A stretch of DNA of 45,911 nucleotides. Origin: Paracoccaceae bacterium (GTDB taxonomy: Bacteria > Pseudomonadota > Alphaproteobacteria > Rhodobacterales > Rhodobacteraceae). Position 1 is the first letter of the stretch; each line of letters opens with the position of its first letter. Position numbers and translations under genes: made by a program. The DNA lies in the NCBI GenBank assembly GCA_020447005.1, contig JAGRDO010000086.1:1374-47284 (forward strand), read 5' to 3'. This document shows, in pieces, positions 24,051-34,057 of the stretch. The notes beneath the pieces are model-generated. The model did not search any database. It was not told the origin of the DNA and worked only from the letters and a program-made list of their open reading frames with translations.

Positions 24051-25759
24051 CCCATCGCGAGGGCCGCGCACTCAGGCTGATAGTCCTCTTCACGGTGTTG
24101 GCCGGTTTCGTCCTGCCGATCGTGGCCGGGCTTTGGGAAACCGCGCGGGCGGCCTTCGGCATCCTGCCGGCGATCGGGGCGGGCGAATGGTCGCTCGCAC
24201 CCTGGCGGCAGCTGTTCGGGCTGCCGGGCTTCGGCACGAGCGTGGCCCTGACGCTTTGGGTCGGGTTTGGCTCGACCATCATTTCGCTGCTGCTGGCCAG
24301 CGGCTTGTGCGCCTTGATCCATGGCCGGAAATGGGCGCGGGCACGGGCCGGGCGTGTCCTGGCCCCGTTCCTCGCCGCGCCGCATGCGGCGCTGGCCATC
24401 GGCCTTGCCTTTCTTCTTTCGCCGTCAGGCTGGATCGCGCGGCTCCTCAGCCCTTGGGCGACGGGCTGGAACCTGCCCCCGGACATCGCGACGGTGAACG
24501 ACCCGATGGGCTTTTCGCTGATCATCGGACTGCTGATCAAGGAAGTGCCGTTCCTGTTCCTGATGATGATGACGGCGCTCACGCAGATCCCTGCCGAAAA
24601 CCATCTGAGGGCGGGGCGCGCGCTGGGTTACGCACGCGGCCTTGTCTGGATCAAGATCATCCTGCCGCAGATCTATCCCCTGATCCGGCTGCCGGTATTC
24701 GTGGTGCTTTCCTTCGCCCTGTCGGTCGTGGACATGGCCATCATCCTCGGCCCGTCGAACCCGCCGACGCTGGCCGTGGCGATGACGCGGTGGTTCTATT
24801 CCGCCGATATCGGTCTGTTGCTTCCGGCATCGGCGGCGGCACTTCTGCAATCGGTGATCGTGCTGCTGGCGATAGGCGTCTGGCTTCTGGCCGAAGGGAT
24901 TGCCACAAGGATCGGGCGCCTATGGGTGCGGCGCGGCGGGCGCGGCATGGTATCGGGCCCGTTTCTTGCGGTTGCGGGGGCTGTCACCGGCGCGCTGATG
25001 CTGGCGGGTGCCTTGGCTTTGGCGTCGCTTCTGGTCTGGTCCTTCGCGTGGCGCTGGAGTTTTCCCGGTTTCCTGCCCGAAAGCTGGAGCATGCAGGCAT
25101 GGCTGCGCCCGGGCGCGGGCTGGGGCGCGGCATTCGCGGAAAGCTTCGGCATCGGCCTCTGCGCGACCCTGATTTCGATCCTCATCGCCATCGCATGGCT
25201 GGAAGGCGAGGACCGCGCAGGCATGCGGCGTGTGGGGTGGGCCGAAGGGCTGATCTATCTTCCGCTTCTGGTGCCGCAGGTTGCGTTTCTCTACGGTCTG
25301 TCCGTGGCGATGCTGGGCGTCGGGCTTGGCAATGGCCGGGCGACGGTGATCTGGGGGCATGTGCTTTTTGTCTTTCCCTATGTGATGGTCGCGCTGTCCG
25401 ATCCGTGGCGGGCGCTCGACAGGCGAATGGTCGGGCAGGCGGCAACACTTGGCGCCGGGCCGTGGCGGCGGTTATGGGCGGTCAAGCTGCCGATCCTTCT
25501 GGCCCCGATCCTTGTGGCCGCGGCAATCGGCTTTGCCGTCTCGGTCGCCCAATACCTGCCCACGCTGTTTCTGGGCGCCGGCCGCATCGCCACCCTGACG
25601 ACCGAGGCCGTGACCCTTTCCTCCGGATCGGACCGGCGGGTCGTGGGCGTCTATGCCGTCTTGCAGGCCGCACTTCCCTTCGCGTCCTATCTGGCCGCCT
25701 GGTGGGTGCCGCGCATGATTTACCGGGACCGCGCCGGGTTGAACGGGGGCAGGGGATGA
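24047..25759 (+). CDS. Double-domain ABC transporter permease, YnjC-like
   Basis: A 570-residue membrane protein made of two fused permease halves with about twelve membrane segments. EAA-like docking loops appear in the first half near HLRAGRALGYARGLVWIKII and in the second near RRMVGQAATLGAGPWRRLW. This fused layout is usual for YnjC and for thiamine and iron permeases (ThiP, FbpB). The gene overlaps the binding-protein gene by four bases and the ATPase gene by four bases, so the three form one translationally coupled unit. Confidence 0.88.
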   Translation: MTHREGRALRLIVLFTVLAGFVLPIVAGLWETARAAFGILPAIGAGEWSLAPWRQLFGLPGFGTSVALTLWVGFGSTIISLLLASGLCALIHGRKWARARAGRVLAPFLAAPHAALAIGLAFLLSPSGWIARLLSPWATGWNLPPDIATVNDPMGFSLIIGLLIKEVPFLFLMMMTALTQIPAENHLRAGRALGYARGLVWIKIILPQIYPLIRLPVFVVLSFALSVVDMAIILGPSNPPTLAVAMTRWFYSADIGLLLPASAAALLQSVIVLLAIGVWLLAEGIATRIGRLWVRRGGRGMVSGPFLAVAGAVTGALMLAGALALASLLVWSFAWRWSFPGFLPESWSMQAWLRPGAGWGAAFAESFGIGLCATLISILIAIAWLEGEDRAGMRRVGWAEGLIYLPLLVPQVAFLYGLSVAMLGVGLGNGRATVIWGHVLFVFPYVMVALSDPWRALDRRMVGQAATLGAGPWRRLWAVKLPILLAPILVAAAIGFAVSVAQYLPTLFLGAGRIATLTTEAVTLSSGSDRRVVGVYAVLQAALPFASYLAAWWVPRMIYRDRAGLNGGRG

Positions 25760-26406
25760 GCCTGGAGCTTGAAGGGGTTGTCATTCGCGCGGCACGGTCC
25801 GACCGGCCGCTTTTTGCGCCGTTGACCCTGACTGTCGCCCCCGGAGAGGTCGCGACGGTGATGGGGCCGTCGGGGATCGGAAAATCGACCCTTGTCGACT
25901 TTATCGGCGGGCATCTTTCCGCGGGGTTCGCACCGCAGGGCAGGGTTCGGCTGGACGGGCGCGAGGTCACGGGCCTGCCGGCCGAGGCGCGCAGGATCGG
26001 GATCCTGTTTCAGGACGCGCTTCTTTTTCCGCATCTGTCGGTGGGCGACAATCTGGCCTTCGGTCTTGCCCGCCGCATCAGGCAGGCCGGGCCACGGCGC
26101 ATGGCCGTCGAGGCTGCCCTGGCCGAGGCCGGGCTTGAAGGGTTCGGCGACCGTGATCCGGCGACGCTTTCAGGCGGTCAGCTTGGGCGGGTGGCATTGA
26201 TGCGGACCTTGCTGGCGGAACCAAGGGCCCTGTTGCTCGATGAACCGTTTTCCAAGCTGGACCCCGACCGGCGGCGTCAGATGCGTGACTTTGTCTTCGA
26301 CCATGTGCGCGGCAGGAACATACCGGTTCTGATGGTCAGCCACGATGCCGAAGACGCCGCGGCGGCTGGCGGCCAGATCCTGCGACTGTCCGAACTGGCG
26401 AACTGA
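25756..26406 (+). CDS. ABC transporter ATP-binding protein, YnjD-like
   Basis: A 216-residue ATPase without a C-terminal regulatory domain. Walker A is GPSGIGKST, the Q-loop is ILFQDALLFPHLSV, the signature is LSGGQLGRVALMRTL, Walker B is LLLDEPFSKLD and the switch His is in MVSHDAEDA. It completes the YnjBCD-like importer. Its stop lies nine bases from the end of the convergent kinase-phospholyase fusion gene, and no terminator hairpin is visible there. Confidence 0.9.
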   Translation: MSLELEGVVIRAARSDRPLFAPLTLTVAPGEVATVMGPSGIGKSTLVDFIGGHLSAGFAPQGRVRLDGREVTGLPAEARRIGILFQDALLFPHLSVGDNLAFGLARRIRQAGPRRMAVEAALAEAGLEGFGDRDPATLSGGQLGRVALMRTLLAEPRALLLDEPFSKLDPDRRRQMRDFVFDHVRGRNIPVLMVSHDAEDAAAAGGQILRLSELAN

Positions 26407-26415
26407 TCCTTGGGG

Positions 26416-29400
26416 TCAGACAACAAGCGCGGTCAGCGCCCGGTCGAGCGTATCGCAAAGCAGATCGGCCTCATCCCGGCCAAAGACCATCGGCGGCTTG
26501 AACTTCAGCACATTGTCGAGGGGGCCGTCCGTCGATGCCAGAACCCCTTCCTGACGCAGCCGGTTGACGATCAGCCCCGCCTCCTGCGTTGCCGGTTCCA
26601 GCGTTTCGCGATCGCGCACCAGTTCGATCCCGCTGAACAGCCCGGCCCCGCGCACATCGCCGATCAGCGGATGGCGTTCGGCCAGCTCTGCGAACCGGGC
26701 GAGCATGTGGTCCCCGGTCGCGCGGGCCTGTGCCTGCAGCCCCTCATCCTCGATGATGTCGAGCACGGTCAGCCCCACGGCCATCGACACCGGATTGCCC
26801 CCGAACGAGTTGAAATATTCCATGCCGTTGGCGAATTTCGCGGCCAGTTCCGGGGTTGTCACGACGGCGGCCAAGGGATGACCGTTGCCGATCGGTTTGC
26901 CCATGACCACGATGTCGGGGACCACACCCTGCAATTCGAAGCCCCAGAAGGCAGAGCCGACCCGTCCGAATCCGCATTGCACCTCGTCCGCGATACAGAT
27001 GCCTCCGGCCTTGCGCACGCGATCATAGGCTGCGCGCAGATAACCCTCGGGGTAGAGGACCTGCCCGCCGACGCCCGAGATCGATTCCGCGATGAAGGCG
27101 GCGGCGCCGGACCCGGTGCGGGCCCTGTGCGCGTCAAGGCAGCGGGCGATATCGGCGGCATAGGCGATACCCGCCGCTTCGGATCTGCCCTTGTGCGGGC
27201 CGCGAAAGGGATCGGGGAACGCGGCGATTTCCACGAAATCCGGCTTTGCATACCCGCCCTTGCGCTTGAACTTGTAGGGGCTGACATCGACCATGCCACC
27301 GGAATTGCCATGATAGGCCCAGTCGAGCACCACCGTCGATTTCGTGCCAAGTGCGGTCCGGGCGATGCGCAGCGCAAGCTCGTTCGCCTCGGTTCCCGAA
27401 TTCACGAAATAGGCCACCTTGAGATCGCCGGGCAGGGTCGCGGCCAGCCGTTCCGAAAAGGCGGGCATCAGGTCGTTCAGATACCGGCTGTTGGTATTGA
27501 GAACCGCCGCCTGTCCGGCAAGGGCCGCGACCACCCTTGGATGGCAATGGCCGACATGGGTGATGTTGTTCACCGCATCCAGATACCGCCGCCCTGTATG
27601 GTCATAAAGCCACGCGCCCTTGCCGCGCACGATCTTCAGCTTTTCGGTATAAGAGATGGACAGCGAGGGACCGATCAGGCCCGCCCGCCGTTCCAGAAGC
27701 GCCTGCGGCGGAAGGGGATCGACGCGGTAGCTTTCCGGTGGCTGGCCAAGGATCAGGTTCGGATCGATGCAGATGCCCGACCAGACATCCCAAAGACTGT
27801 CATGTCCGACACCAAAGAAATTGCCCGATTGCTCCAGCATGTCGGTCATGACCTGAAAATGCAGATGCGGCGCCCAGCCGCCATTTTCATGCCAGTCGCC
27901 GAGATGGGCGATCAGATCACCGGCCGCGACGCTCTGGCCGGGCGTCAGTAAACCCGGAAGCGATCCGCCAAGATGACCATAGAGCGTGAAGAACTCCGTA
28001 CCCGCCCCGGTTTCATGCCGCAGGATCAATGTATGGCCATAGTCCAGCGGATCGGCATTGTAGACGACCGAATGCACCTTGCCCGGCAGGGGCGCGAAGA
28101 CCGGCGTTCCCGAGGGGGCGAACACGTCGATGCCAAGGTGTCGTGTCCGCCGTTCGGCACTGGCCTTGTCGGCGAACTGGGCGCTGGCATAGACGCTGCG
28201 CGCCTCGCCATAGGGGCCAAATCCGTAGAACGCGACACTGTCCGGCAAACTCGCGGGCCGTTGTCTGGCGAACCAGTCATCGAAGGCCCGGTCTGAAAAC
28301 GCCGGCATGCCCGGATGCGTGCCATCGGTCAGAACGGCAAGGCGCGCCGCCCCCTGAAGGCCGGGCCGGAACATCGCCGCCGGGCTGACCTTTGCAAGAT
28401 ACGCCCGTACCGCGGGCTCGGCGCGCGTGGCCGCGAAGCCCGCCGACCGCCGGCAAAGTGCCGTGAAGAATTCGGGGTCGATACCGTCGAGACGTTCCAG
28501 AAGCGCAAAGGCCGGGGCCTGCGACACTTTCAGATAGGTGTTGTCCGGGTTCTCGCGCGCGCGGCGCGACGAGATGCAGACCGATGCCGCCAGACGCATA
28601 CGCATCAGGTCGAAGACAAGCTCGGCCTCATCCTCGGTGATCGGAAATTCGGACACATAGCCTTCGACGATCCTTCGCATCGCGGCATAGATGTCATCCG
28701 CATCGAGCAGCGCATAGGCGAGCGTGATCGCCAGTTCATTGATCGTGCGGCCAAAGGCCATATCGCCGAAGTCGATCAGCCCGGCGATCTTTTCGGGGTT
28801 TTCGGGATCGGTAATGACATTGTTGTCGTTGGCGTCCTGATGCAGAACCGAGGCGCGGCATCCCGCAAGGCGGGGCGCGACGCGTGAAGTGTAACGCTGG
28901 AAGAGGGCGGCGACCATGCTTCGGCGGCCCGCGTCCTCGATCGCGTCAACCCATGAGGCAAGAGAGGCGACATGATCCAGTGACCAGAGGAATTCCGGCC
29001 GGAAAGCGGCGGGGTGGCCAAAACCCTGTAACGAGCGCGTCAGGCGCCCCATGAACGCGCCGAGATTTTCCAGCTGGGCGAGGCTGCGAGGCGTGGCGCT
29101 GAGAAGCGGGCCCTCGATCCAGGTCACAAGACGCATGATGCAGTCGCGACCATTGGCCACGATCGTGACGGCCGGCTCTCCGGCAAGCGTGGGGACGATC
29201 CGGGGGGCCGCGCCAAAGCCCGTCCGTTCGAGATGCGCCATCGCGGCATTCTGCAACCCGATCTGCTCCGGGTCTTCGCCCGCATTGGCGATCTTCAGGA
29301 CATATGCCTTGCCCCCGGCCTCGATACGCGCGTTCAGATCCCGCTCGGAGTTCAGCGTCTTCGCCGTCCCGGCAAGCCCGTAATGCGCCTGCGCAAGCTG

Positions 29401-29451
29401 GGCGATTTCGCCAGAGGAAAGATCGGGCGGCGGGAAGGCGAAGGCAGACAT
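26416..29451 (-). CDS. Three-domain fusion: APH-type kinase, M23 peptidase fold, class III aminotransferase/phospholyase
   Basis: A protein of 1011 residues. The N-terminal part (about 1-350) is an aminoglycoside-phosphotransferase-like kinase with HQDANDNNV and the metal motif IDFGDM. The middle (about 440-570) is an M23-type domain keeping the zinc ligands of lysostaphin-like peptidases (HLGIDVFAPSGTPV, YGHLGG and PHLHF). The C-terminal part (about 590-1011) is a fold-type I PLP enzyme with ADEVQCGFGR and the PLP lysine in VMGKPIGNGHP. In animals the related kinase and PLP protein act in sequence on 5-hydroxylysine (phosphorylation, then phospholyase to AASA); a close relative acts on phosphoethanolamine. 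The fusion suggests the same coupled pathway here. The role of the M23 domain is unknown; no signal peptide is present, so wall hydrolysis is unlikely. The ATG at 29451 has AAAGG upstream. Confidence 0.85.
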   Translation of the reverse strand: MSAFAFPPPDLSSGEIAQLAQAHYGLAGTAKTLNSERDLNARIEAGGKAYVLKIANAGEDPEQIGLQNAAMAHLERTGFGAAPRIVPTLAGEPAVTIVANGRDCIMRLVTWIEGPLLSATPRSLAQLENLGAFMGRLTRSLQGFGHPAAFRPEFLWSLDHVASLASWVDAIEDAGRRSMVAALFQRYTSRVAPRLAGCRASVLHQDANDNNVITDPENPEKIAGLIDFGDMAFGRTINELAITLAYALLDADDIYAAMRRIVEGYVSEFPITEDEAELVFDLMRMRLAASVCISSRRARENPDNTYLKVSQAPAFALLERLDGIDPEFFTALCRRSAGFAATRAEPAVRAYLAKVSPAAMFRPGLQGAARLAVLTDGTHPGMPAFSDRAFDDWFARQRPASLPDSVAFYGFGPYGEARSVYASAQFADKASAERRTRHLGIDVFAPSGTPVFAPLPGKVHSVVYNADPLDYGHTLILRHETGAGTEFFTLYGHLGGSLPGLLTPGQSVAAGDLIAHLGDWHENGGWAPHLHFQVMTDMLEQSGNFFGVGHDSLWDVWSGICIDPNLILGQPPESYRVDPLPPQALLERRAGLIGPSLSISYTEKLKIVRGKGAWLYDHTGRRYLDAVNNITHVGHCHPRVVAALAGQAAVLNTNSRYLNDLMPAFSERLAATLPGDLKVAYFVNSGTEANELALRIARTALGTKSTVVLDWAYHGNSGGMVDVSPYKFKRKGGYAKPDFVEIAAFPDPFRGPHKGRSEAAGIAYAADIARCLDAHRARTGSGAAAFIAESISGVGGQVLYPEGYLRAAYDRVRKAGGICIADEVQCGFGRVGSAFWGFELQGVVPDIVVMGKPIGNGHPLAAVVTTPELAAKFANGMEYFNSFGGNPVSMAVGLTVLDIIEDEGLQAQARATGDHMLARFAELAERHPLIGDVRGAGLFSGIELVRDRETLEPATQEAGLIVNRLRQEGVLASTDGPLDNVLKFKPPMVFGRDEADLLCDTLDRALTALVV

Positions 29452-29646
29452 GGGGGGCCTTTCGGGTTTGGGCGGCGGCGGACGAGGTGCCGGCGGATCG
29501 GGCGGGATGCAAGGCAGGGGGCAATGCCCGCGCACCCTAAAATCCTCTGGTCCGAATACAAGCGGTGTTTTTGCGCGTGACCGATTGCGATGCCGCAAAG
29601 GGCACCCTATCCTTCATGGTCACCGGCCTGCGGGAGAAAGCGCGAA

Positions 29647-30567
29647 ATGCGACGCGATATTGTAATCCTTGGAATTTTTGTCGCGGATGTCACATTCAGG
29701 ACCGATCGCCTGCCCAAGCTTGGCGAAACACTGCTCGGGCACAGTTTTGCGCTTGGTCCCGGCGGGAAAGGATCCAATCAGGCGGTGGCGGCGGCCCGGG
29801 CGGGCGGGGCCGTGCATTTCCTGACCCGACTTGGCCGCGACGATTTCGCGGATATCGCGCGGGCAACATGGGATCGCGCCGGGGTCATCGCCCATGTGAT
29901 CGACGATCCCGAAAGCTATACGGGTTCGGCCTGCATCATGGTGGAAGAAAAGAGCGGCGACAACGCGATCATCGTCGCAGCCGGGGCCGCTGGCCGCCTA
30001 TGTGCCGCGGACGCGGATGCGAATGCGTCCCTGATCGGCGGCGCGGCGGTGTTCATGACCCAGCTGGAACAACCGTTGCCGGCCGCATTGCGCGCGCTTG
30101 AACTGGCACGCAGCGGCGGTGCACGAACAATCCTTAACCCCGCCCCCGCCGCACGATTGCCAAAGAATGTCCTGCCGCTGTGCGATTTCGTCACCCCGAA
30201 CGAACACGAGGCCGCAAGCCTGACCGGGCTGCCGGTCACCACGAATGCAGAGGCCGAACGCGCCGCCGCCGCGCTGTTGGACCTGGGGGCAGGTGCCGTC
30301 CTGATGACCCTCGGGGAGAATGGCGTCTTCTATCATGACGGGGTCCGGGCCCTGCATGTTCCTGCCTTTTCGGCGGGGAAAGTCGTGGAAACGACCGGCG
30401 CGGGCGATGCCTTCAACGGCGGTTTCGCGACGGCGCTGGCCGAGGGCGCGGACGCGGTAGAGGCGGTGCGTTTCGGCTGCGCTGTTGCCGGCATATCGGT
30501 CACGCGCCCGGGCGCCGCCGCATCGATGCCGACAAGGGCCGAAGTTCTGGCGCTGATCGGCGGATAG
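29647..30567 (+). CDS. PfkB-family carbohydrate kinase, ribokinase-like
   Basis: A 306-residue sugar kinase. The N-terminal PfkB signature GPGGKGSNQAVAAARAGG (about residues 38-55) and the C-terminal ATP/anion-hole motif ETTGAGDAFNGGFATALAEG with the catalytic Asp are intact. GGKGSNQA is the ribokinase form, so D-ribose phosphorylation at O5 is the best guess; other sugars or nucleosides are possible. The ATG at 29647 follows GGGAGAAAG. It is divergent from the fusion gene, and no ribose transporter is nearby. Confidence 0.87.
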   Translation: MRRDIVILGIFVADVTFRTDRLPKLGETLLGHSFALGPGGKGSNQAVAAARAGGAVHFLTRLGRDDFADIARATWDRAGVIAHVIDDPESYTGSACIMVEEKSGDNAIIVAAGAAGRLCAADADANASLIGGAAVFMTQLEQPLPAALRALELARSGGARTILNPAPAARLPKNVLPLCDFVTPNEHEAASLTGLPVTTNAEAERAAAALLDLGAGAVLMTLGENGVFYHDGVRALHVPAFSAGKVVETTGAGDAFNGGFATALAEGADAVEAVRFGCAVAGISVTRPGAAASMPTRAEVLALIGG

Positions 30568-30693
30568 CGCCATCCGCCCGTCGGTTGACCGGATTGGGCG
30601 GTGACAGGGGGCAGGGTCGCCGGTATCTTGCGCCCCGTGCAGATTCCCCGGGGCCTCTCCCCATCCAGAAAAACAAGACAAGGGCATCAGGGC

Positions 30694-32442
30694 GTGGCGG
30701 CAGGAACAGAGGCAGGCAGGTCGACAGGTGGGGCCGCGAACCGGTTTCACGCGCGGCTGGCGGCGCTTGCCCGTCCGGCCACGGGCTTTGTAAGCCAGCC
30801 CGAGCCGAAATCCATCGGAACCTTTGCGCGCGGCCGCCAGATGACGGCCGGGAATTTCCTCTTTGCCGGGTTCCTGATCGAATCCAAGTCCCGGTACATA
30901 TGGGACCTGCCCTCGCCCGACCCGAGGTTTGAGGAGGCGATCCACGGCTGCGGATGGCTTGACGATCTGGCCGCCGTTGCCGACGCCCCGGCGCGCGAAC
31001 GGGCGCAGGAATGGGTGTTCGAATGGATCCGGCGATTTGGCCGGGGAAGCGGGCCGGGCTGGACGCCCGACCTTACCGGGCGGCGGCTGATCCGCTGGAT
31101 CAACCACGCCATCTTGCTGCTCAACGGCCGCGAGCGCGGCGATTCCGACGCCTATTTCCGTTCGCTCGGACGGCAGACGATCTTTCTGTCGCGGCGCTGG
31201 AAGGCGGCGGCACCCGGCCTGCCACGGTTCGAAGCGCTCACGGGGCTGATCTATTCCGGACTTGCGCTGACGGGGATGGAACATCACGCGACGCCGGCCG
31301 CCCAGGCCCTTGCGCGCGAGTGCGAGCGCGAGATTGACGCCGAAGGCGGGATTCCGACACGCAATCCCGAAGAGCTTCTGGAAGTCTTCACCTTGCTGAC
31401 ATGGGCCGCCGCCGCGCTGGGCGAGGCGGGACGCACCCCCCAGCGTGAACATCTTGCGGCGATCGAGCGGATCGCGCCCACGCTGCGCGCGCTTCGCCAT
31501 GCCGATGGCGGTCTGGCGCGCTTTCACGGCGGCGGGCGCGGCGCGGAAGGGCGGCTGGATCAGGCATTGGCCAATGCCGGCGGACGGGCGTTGACCGCGC
31601 ATGGGCTGGCGATGGGGTACGCGCGGCTTGCCGCGGGGCGTACCAGCGTTATCGCCGATGCGGCGCGCCCGCCGACCGGGGCGGCATCGGCCAATGCCCA
31701 TGCGTCCACGCTGGCACTCGAGCTGACATCGGGACGCCGCCCCATAGTGGTCAACTGCGGTTCGGGGGCAAGTTTCGGGCCGGACTGGCGGCGGGCCGGC
31801 CGCGCCACGCCATCGCATTCGACCCTGAGCATCCGGGGCTATTCGTCATCGCGCCTGTCTGCCGAGGGGATCATCGCCGCCGGGCGGCGCGGCGAAATCA
31901 ACGATGCGCCCGATCTGGTCTGGGCGCAGCCCGAGAACGATGTCGATGGTCATCGCCTGCTGGCCGGACATAACGGCTATGTTCCCACCCATGGGCTGAG
32001 CCATATCCGCCAGCTTGTGCTTGATCTTGATGGCAGATCGCTGGCCGGAGAGGACACGCTGGGGGCAATGACGGTTGCCGACCGCCGGCGCTTCGAGACG
32101 ATCATGGACCGGATAAAACACCAGGGCATCGCCTTCGATCTGCGGTTCCATCTTCATCCCGATGTCGATGCGACGCTGGACATGGGCGGCACTGCCGTCT
32201 CCATGGCGCTGAAATCCGGCGAGATATGGGTCTTTCGTCATGATGGCGTGGGCGAGTTGACTCTGGACCGTTCGGTCTATCTGGAAAGCGGCCGGTTGAA
32301 GCCGCGCGCGTCAAAGCAGATCGTCCTGTCGGCCCATGTCCATGACTATGCATGTCAACTGGGCTGGACCTTGGCCAAGGCTCAGGATACGCCCTCGGCC
32401 ATTCGCGACACCGAGCGTGACGAAGGACCGACACCAGACTGA
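30694..32442 (+). CDS. Heparinase II/III-family protein
   Basis: A protein of about 582 residues. The N-terminal half is an alpha-helical toroid ([20 protein letters not shown], then [14 protein letters not shown]), and the C-terminal half is the beta-sandwich typical of heparinase II/III proteins, with [23 protein letters not shown] and [20 protein letters not shown]. It has no signal peptide, so it is not an obvious secreted polysaccharide lyase. In Rhodobacteraceae this gene usually precedes purH, as here (14 bases apart); its substrate is unknown to me. The GTG at 30694 is chosen from family length and the first conserved segment; the frame is open back to 30601. Confidence 0.82.
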   Translation: MAAGTEAGRSTGGAANRFHARLAALARPATGFVSQPEPKSIGTFARGRQMTAGNFLFAGFLIESKSRYIWDLPSPDPRFEEAIHGCGWLDDLAAVADAPARERAQEWVFEWIRRFGRGSGPGWTPDLTGRRLIRWINHAILLLNGRERGDSDAYFRSLGRQTIFLSRRWKAAAPGLPRFEALTGLIYSGLALTGMEHHATPAAQALARECEREIDAEGGIPTRNPEELLEVFTLLTWAAAALGEAGRTPQREHLAAIERIAPTLRALRHADGGLARFHGGGRGAEGRLDQALANAGGRALTAHGLAMGYARLAAGRTSVIADAARPPTGAASANAHASTLALELTSGRRPIVVNCGSGASFGPDWRRAGRATPSHSTLSIRGYSSSRLSAEGIIAAGRRGEINDAPDLVWAQPENDVDGHRLLAGHNGYVPTHGLSHIRQLVLDLDGRSLAGEDTLGAMTVADRRRFETIMDRIKHQGIAFDLRFHLHPDVDATLDMGGTAVSMALKSGEIWVFRHDGVGELTLDRSVYLESGRLKPRASKQIVLSAHVHDYACQLGWTLAKAQDTPSAIRDTERDEGPTPD

Positions 32443-32456
32443 AGGAATTTTCGACC

Positions 32457-34049
32457 GTGACCGACGCTGCCACACCCATTCGCCGCGCCCTGATTTCCGT
32501 TTCCGACAAGACCGGCCTTGTCGCCTTCGCGGCCGGGCTGGCCGAACGCGGGGTCGAGCTTCTGTCCACAGGCGGCACGGCCGGCCTTTTGCGCGATGCC
32601 GGTCTTGCGGTTCGCGATGTCGCCGATCTTACCGGATTTCCCGAAATGATGGACGGGCGGGTCAAGACGCTGCATCCGCGCGTTCACGGCGGGCTTTTGG
32701 CGCTGCGCGACAATCCCGAACATGTCGCCGCGATGGAGGCGCACGGGATCGCGCCGATCGATCTTCTGGTGGTCAACCTCTATCCGTTCGAGGCGACCGT
32801 CGCGAAAGGGGCCGATTATGACACCTGCGTCGAGAATATCGACATCGGTGGGCCGGCGATGATCCGCGCCGCGGCCAAGAACCATGGCCATGTGGCCGTG
32901 GTGGTCGATCCCGAGGATTATGCCAAGGTGCTGGGCGATATGGACCAGCACGGTGGCAAGACCTGCATGAAGTTTCGCCGAAAGTTGGCCCAGCGTGCCT
33001 ATGCGCGTACCGCGGCCTATGACGCGGCGGTTTCGAACTGGCTGGCCGGCGCAATCGGCGACACGGCGCCGCGGCGGCGCGCCTTTGCCGGAACGCTTGC
33101 CCAGACGCTTCGCTACGGCGAGAACCCGCACCAGTCGGCGGCCTTCTACGTGGACGGCTCGGACCGCGCGGGCGTCGCCACGGCGATGCAACATCAGGGC
33201 AAGGAACTGAGCTACAACAATATCAACGACACCGATGCCGCCTTCGAACTGGTCGCCGAGTTTGATCCGGCCGATGGCCCGGCCTGCGCGATCATCAAAC
33301 ACGCCAACCCCTGCGGCGTTGCGCGCGGTGCATCGCTGCTGGACGCCTATCGCGCCGCCTACGACTGTGATCGCACCTCGGCCTTTGGCGGCATTGTCGC
33401 GTTGAACCGGCCGCTCGATACGGCGACGGCCGAGGAAATCTGCCAGATCTTCACGGAAGTGGTGATCGCGCCCGGGGCGGATGACGGCGCCATGAGTGTC
33501 TTTGCCAAGAAGAAGAACCTTCGGCTTCTGACGACTTCGGGCCTGCCCGACCCCCAAGCCGGCGGGCTTGCCTTCCGTCAGGTTGCCGGCGGGTTTCTGG
33601 TTCAGGATCGCGATGGCGGATTCATCGATGAGGCAGCGCTGAATGTCGTGACGCGGCGGGCGCCGACGGCGGCGGAAATTGCCGACATGCTGTTTGCCTG
33701 GAAAGTCGCCAAGCATGTGAAGTCGAATGCGATTGTCTATGTCAAGAACGGTGCGACCGTCGGTATCGGCGCGGGCCAGATGAGTCGGATCGATTCGACG
33801 CGGATCGCGGCGCGGAAATCGGCCGACATGGCCGAAGTCCTCGGGCTGCCGGTGCCGACCGTCAAGGGGTCAGTCGTGGCTTCGGACGCCTTCTTTCCCT
33901 TCCCTGACGGGTTGCTGGCGGCGGCCGAGGCAGGGGCGACGGCCGTTATCCAGCCGGGCGGGTCGATGCGCGACGCCGAGGTGATCGCGGCGGCGGACGC
34001 GGCGGGGCTGGCGATGGTGTTCACCGGCCAGCGCCATTTCCGGCACTGA
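32457..34049 (+). CDS. purH: Bifunctional AICAR transformylase / IMP cyclohydrolase
   Basis: A 530-residue enzyme for the last two steps of IMP synthesis. The N-terminal MGS-like cyclohydrolase domain starts [20 protein letters not shown] and contains the [13 protein letters not shown] and [15 protein letters not shown] motifs. The transformylase domain from about residue 200 has [23 protein letters not shown] with the catalytic Lys-His pair, and the C-terminal [10 protein letters not shown] and FTGQRHFRH end. Translation starts at GTG 32457, with GAAGGAAT upstream. Length and motifs are standard, so it should be fully functional. Confidence 0.97.
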   Translation: MTDAATPIRRALISVSDKTGLVAFAAGLAERGVELLSTGGTAGLLRDAGLAVRDVADLTGFPEMMDGRVKTLHPRVHGGLLALRDNPEHVAAMEAHGIAPIDLLVVNLYPFEATVAKGADYDTCVENIDIGGPAMIRAAAKNHGHVAVVVDPEDYAKVLGDMDQHGGKTCMKFRRKLAQRAYARTAAYDAAVSNWLAGAIGDTAPRRRAFAGTLAQTLRYGENPHQSAAFYVDGSDRAGVATAMQHQGKELSYNNINDTDAAFELVAEFDPADGPACAIIKHANPCGVARGASLLDAYRAAYDCDRTSAFGGIVALNRPLDTATAEEICQIFTEVVIAPGADDGAMSVFAKKKNLRLLTTSGLPDPQAGGLAFRQVAGGFLVQDRDGGFIDEAALNVVTRRAPTAAEIADMLFAWKVAKHVKSNAIVYVKNGATVGIGAGQMSRIDSTRIAARKSADMAEVLGLPVPTVKGSVVASDAFFPFPDGLLAAAEAGATAVIQPGGSMRDAEVIAAADAAGLAMVFTGQRHFRH

Positions 34050-34057
34050 GGCGGCCG

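Noticed and set aside
29998-31818. Long open frame (606 codons) on the minus strand opposite the ribokinase and heparinase-like genes
   Set aside because: Same reason: antisense to genes with clear family motifs, no motif of its own, and no ribosome site at its start.
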